Shown piece by piece: positions 54,587 through 56,101 of a stretch of DNA of 56,101 nucleotides. The DNA is from JANRIC01 sp033765345. GTDB lineage: Bacteria; Bacteroidota; Bacteroidia; Cytophagales; Microscillaceae. Positions within the stretch are counted from its first letter, which is position 1, and each line of letters opens with the position of its first letter. The position numbers were made by a program, and so were the translations under genes. The stretch spans positions 1 through 56,101 of the forward strand of contig JANRIC010000098.1 of the NCBI GenBank assembly GCA_033765345.1, in the 5' to 3' direction. Under the pieces are notes generated by a model. That model saw only the letters and a list, made by a program, of their open reading frames with translations, was not told where the DNA came from and made no database searches.

Positions 54587-56101
54587 ATGGGCATTATTTC
54601 ATTTCTCGATATCAAAAAATACCTGATTGATGAATTAAGAAAATACTCTATTGATGATTTTTATCTGAAATGTCATCCATTTTTTCACTATTCCGATCAG
54701 GAAATATCATTTGATGTGGATAAGATTATTTCATTAATTCAGGATAAATTTCAGGTTGGATATTATTTATTTACTAATAAAACTATTGATACGATATTTC
54801 CTGAAATAGATACCCGATATGCTAGACGAGATAATGAAAAAGAAGCACAGCATTTGGGAAAAAGAAAAAAGTTACTTCCTTTAATAGGCAAATCTTTTAA
54901 AAATATCAACGAATTATATGCCTCAATTGAAAATTTGTTGGGAGTAGAAAAATATTCTGACTACCGTTTAAAAAACGAAGTGGACTCCAGCTTAGAAAAG
55001 TGGATGAGTAAAAATTTGAATTACCTCGGAAATCCAGAAGAATATAAAAAACAAAAGCTAGTGGGAAACCGACAAAAAATGACCGATCTTGATAGTAAGA
55101 TTAAAAATATCGGTATCAAGTTAACTGATAATCAGAGTATGCTACAAGAGATTGAGGGACTTATTAAAGAAACAAAGAATAATATTGAAAACATACTTGA
55201 TTATATACACGAAAAACAATCCGTAATCCAAGCCAATCAATTAGAAAAAGAAAAGATATTGGAGTTTAAAGATAAAGAACCTTATAAAAGTAGAATCATC
55301 GAGCTGGAAGAAGCTAATAAGCGTATTCATGTAGAAATAAACAATAAAGAGAATGATTTACAAAATCAACTCTCTGATAATCAGGAACAGTGTATAGTGG
55401 TGCAAAATGAAATTCAAAGCTTGGAAAATCAAAAAGAGAAGCTGGAACTAGAGAAAAAAGCATTACAAGTTGAAACAGATAAACTGATTTCTGATAATAC
55501 TCAATTCGATTATGATGCCGAATATAAGGCTTATGAAAGTATATTGACAGTAATAAAACACAACAATTTACACTTCAAAATCCCGGATTTGTTTTATGAG
55601 TGTTTTGGGGAGAATTATTATCAATCAGATTATGAAATTGATAAAGCCATTTCTAACTTAAAGTCATTCCTGGAAAATCCAATTAACAAGCCTTTGACTT
55701 TTGAAACCATAAATACAAGTAATTCAAGGATGCCCAGCGAGGATCATCCGAAATTAGCCTCAATCACTGACCAAGTAAACAACGAAGATTTGCTTGCACC
55801 TGTAATTTTTTCATTAAGCCAAGCCCTTGGCAGAGGCGAAATCAAACAATCTACCGGAGGAAAGTTATATATAAACTTAGGCAATGGTATATTCTGTAAG
55901 ATTTTGGTCAGAAACAAAAGTAAAACTATCCAAGAAGATAATCTTGCTGCATTAATGAGAAAAAACACTAAAGAATATTACTTCCAAGATGTGAATATAT
56001 TCTCTGGTTATACCAATGCTGGATTTTTATTGTATCAAGGATTATATGTAATCTCAGAAACCATGGTTTTTGAAATATATTTTGATGCAAATGCCTTGAT
56101 A
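54587..56101 (+). CDS. Large coiled-coil protein, partial at right edge
   Basis: An open frame from ATG at 54587 runs to the last base of the window without a stop (505 codons so far). The N-terminal domain (about 1-160, MGIISFLDIKKYLIDELRK...) is followed by a long coiled coil (about 165-308) rich in Glu, Lys, Gln, Asn and Leu. A globular region (about 310 to the edge) begins DYDAEYKAYESILTVIKH and contains QALGRGEIKQSTGGKLYINL. I do not recognise the family. It lies on the same strand as the defence-like cargo but after a terminator, so it has its own promoter. Confidence 0.75.
   Translation, partial: MGIISFLDIKKYLIDELRKYSIDDFYLKCHPFFHYSDQEISFDVDKIISLIQDKFQVGYYLFTNKTIDTIFPEIDTRYARRDNEKEAQHLGKRKKLLPLIGKSFKNINELYASIENLLGVEKYSDYRLKNEVDSSLEKWMSKNLNYLGNPEEYKKQKLVGNRQKMTDLDSKIKNIGIKLTDNQSMLQEIEGLIKETKNNIENILDYIHEKQSVIQANQLEKEKILEFKDKEPYKSRIIELEEANKRIHVEINNKENDLQNQLSDNQEQCIVVQNEIQSLENQKEKLELEKKALQVETDKLISDNTQFDYDAEYKAYESILTVIKHNNLHFKIPDLFYECFGENYYQSDYEIDKAISNLKSFLENPINKPLTFETINTSNSRMPSEDHPKLASITDQVNNEDLLAPVIFSLSQALGRGEIKQSTGGKLYINLGNGIFCKILVRNKSKTIQEDNLAALMRKNTKEYYFQDVNIFSGYTNAGFLLYQGLYVISETMVFEIYFDANALI

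Overview
The window looks like a chromosomal segment of a member of the Bacteroidota, most likely a marine or freshwater Cytophagia/Saprospiria-type organism. This rests on two giant secreted proteins with type IX secretion (T9SS) C-terminal sorting domains, a Wzi/RemB-type outer-membrane barrel, very AT-rich leaders without Shine-Dalgarno sequences, promoter candidates of the TTTG-N19-TAnnTTTG type, and a Bacteroidota-style tyrosine recombinase. I cannot name the genus.

Layout. (1) 1-246: two short tandem arrays (9-bp and 7-bp units) separated by a perfect hairpin. The 9-bp array may encode the repetitive tail of a gene entering from the left edge. (2) 247-9875: a minus-strand acyl-CoA/AMP ligase diverges from a complete aerobic CO-dehydrogenase locus, coxMSL-G-D-E-F. 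The large subunit carries the form I active-site loop AYRCSFR, so this is probably a true Mo-Cu CO dehydrogenase. (3) 9876-11017: gene-poor DNA with an orphan 3' gene end, a 110-bp element with 26-bp imperfect inverted termini, and terminator hairpins. (4) 11018-16645: a membrane-anchored unknown, a CFA-type methyltransferase, a PIN toxin-antitoxin pair, an SPFH protein paired with an unusual NAD-kinase-like protein, and an arylamine N-acetyltransferase. (5) 16646-17670: a mosaic of dispersed palindromic repeats. (6) 17671-36671: two related giant surface proteins (2145 and 3977 aa) on the minus strand, whose upstream regions share a conserved block. (7) 37118-46313: Wzi/RemB-like barrel, SDR oxidoreductase, beta-propeller protein, a transaldolase-CBS fusion next to a divergent KdsA, a STAS-like protein, AroQ, and a DUF255 thioredoxin-like lipoprotein. 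(8) 46314-47340: inverted copies of the dispersed repeat around an immunity-like gene and a broken stump resembling a polymorphic-toxin tail. (9) 47381-56101: the left end of an integrative element inserted in a tRNA-Val gene, with an integrase, a one-polypeptide type IIG restriction-modification enzyme, a 2TM-GAF-like protein with a 51-aa partner, and a coiled-coil protein that runs off the right edge.

How the parts may work together. The cox genes supply the enzyme, its membrane recruitment factor (CoxG) and its maturation machinery (CoxD, CoxE, CoxF). This suggests use of CO as a supplementary electron source. The TalC-CBS fusion and the variant KdsA look like a small ulosonic-acid (KDO or KDO-like) module in which the CBS tail of the usual arabinose-5-phosphate isomerase sits on an aldolase-fold enzyme. 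The right-hand element looks like a defence-type cargo island. The least familiar systems here are the SPFH/NAD-kinase-like pair, the TalC-CBS/KdsA module, and the 2TM-GAF/51-aa/coiled-coil cargo. All functional statements are inferences from sequence; no database search was run.
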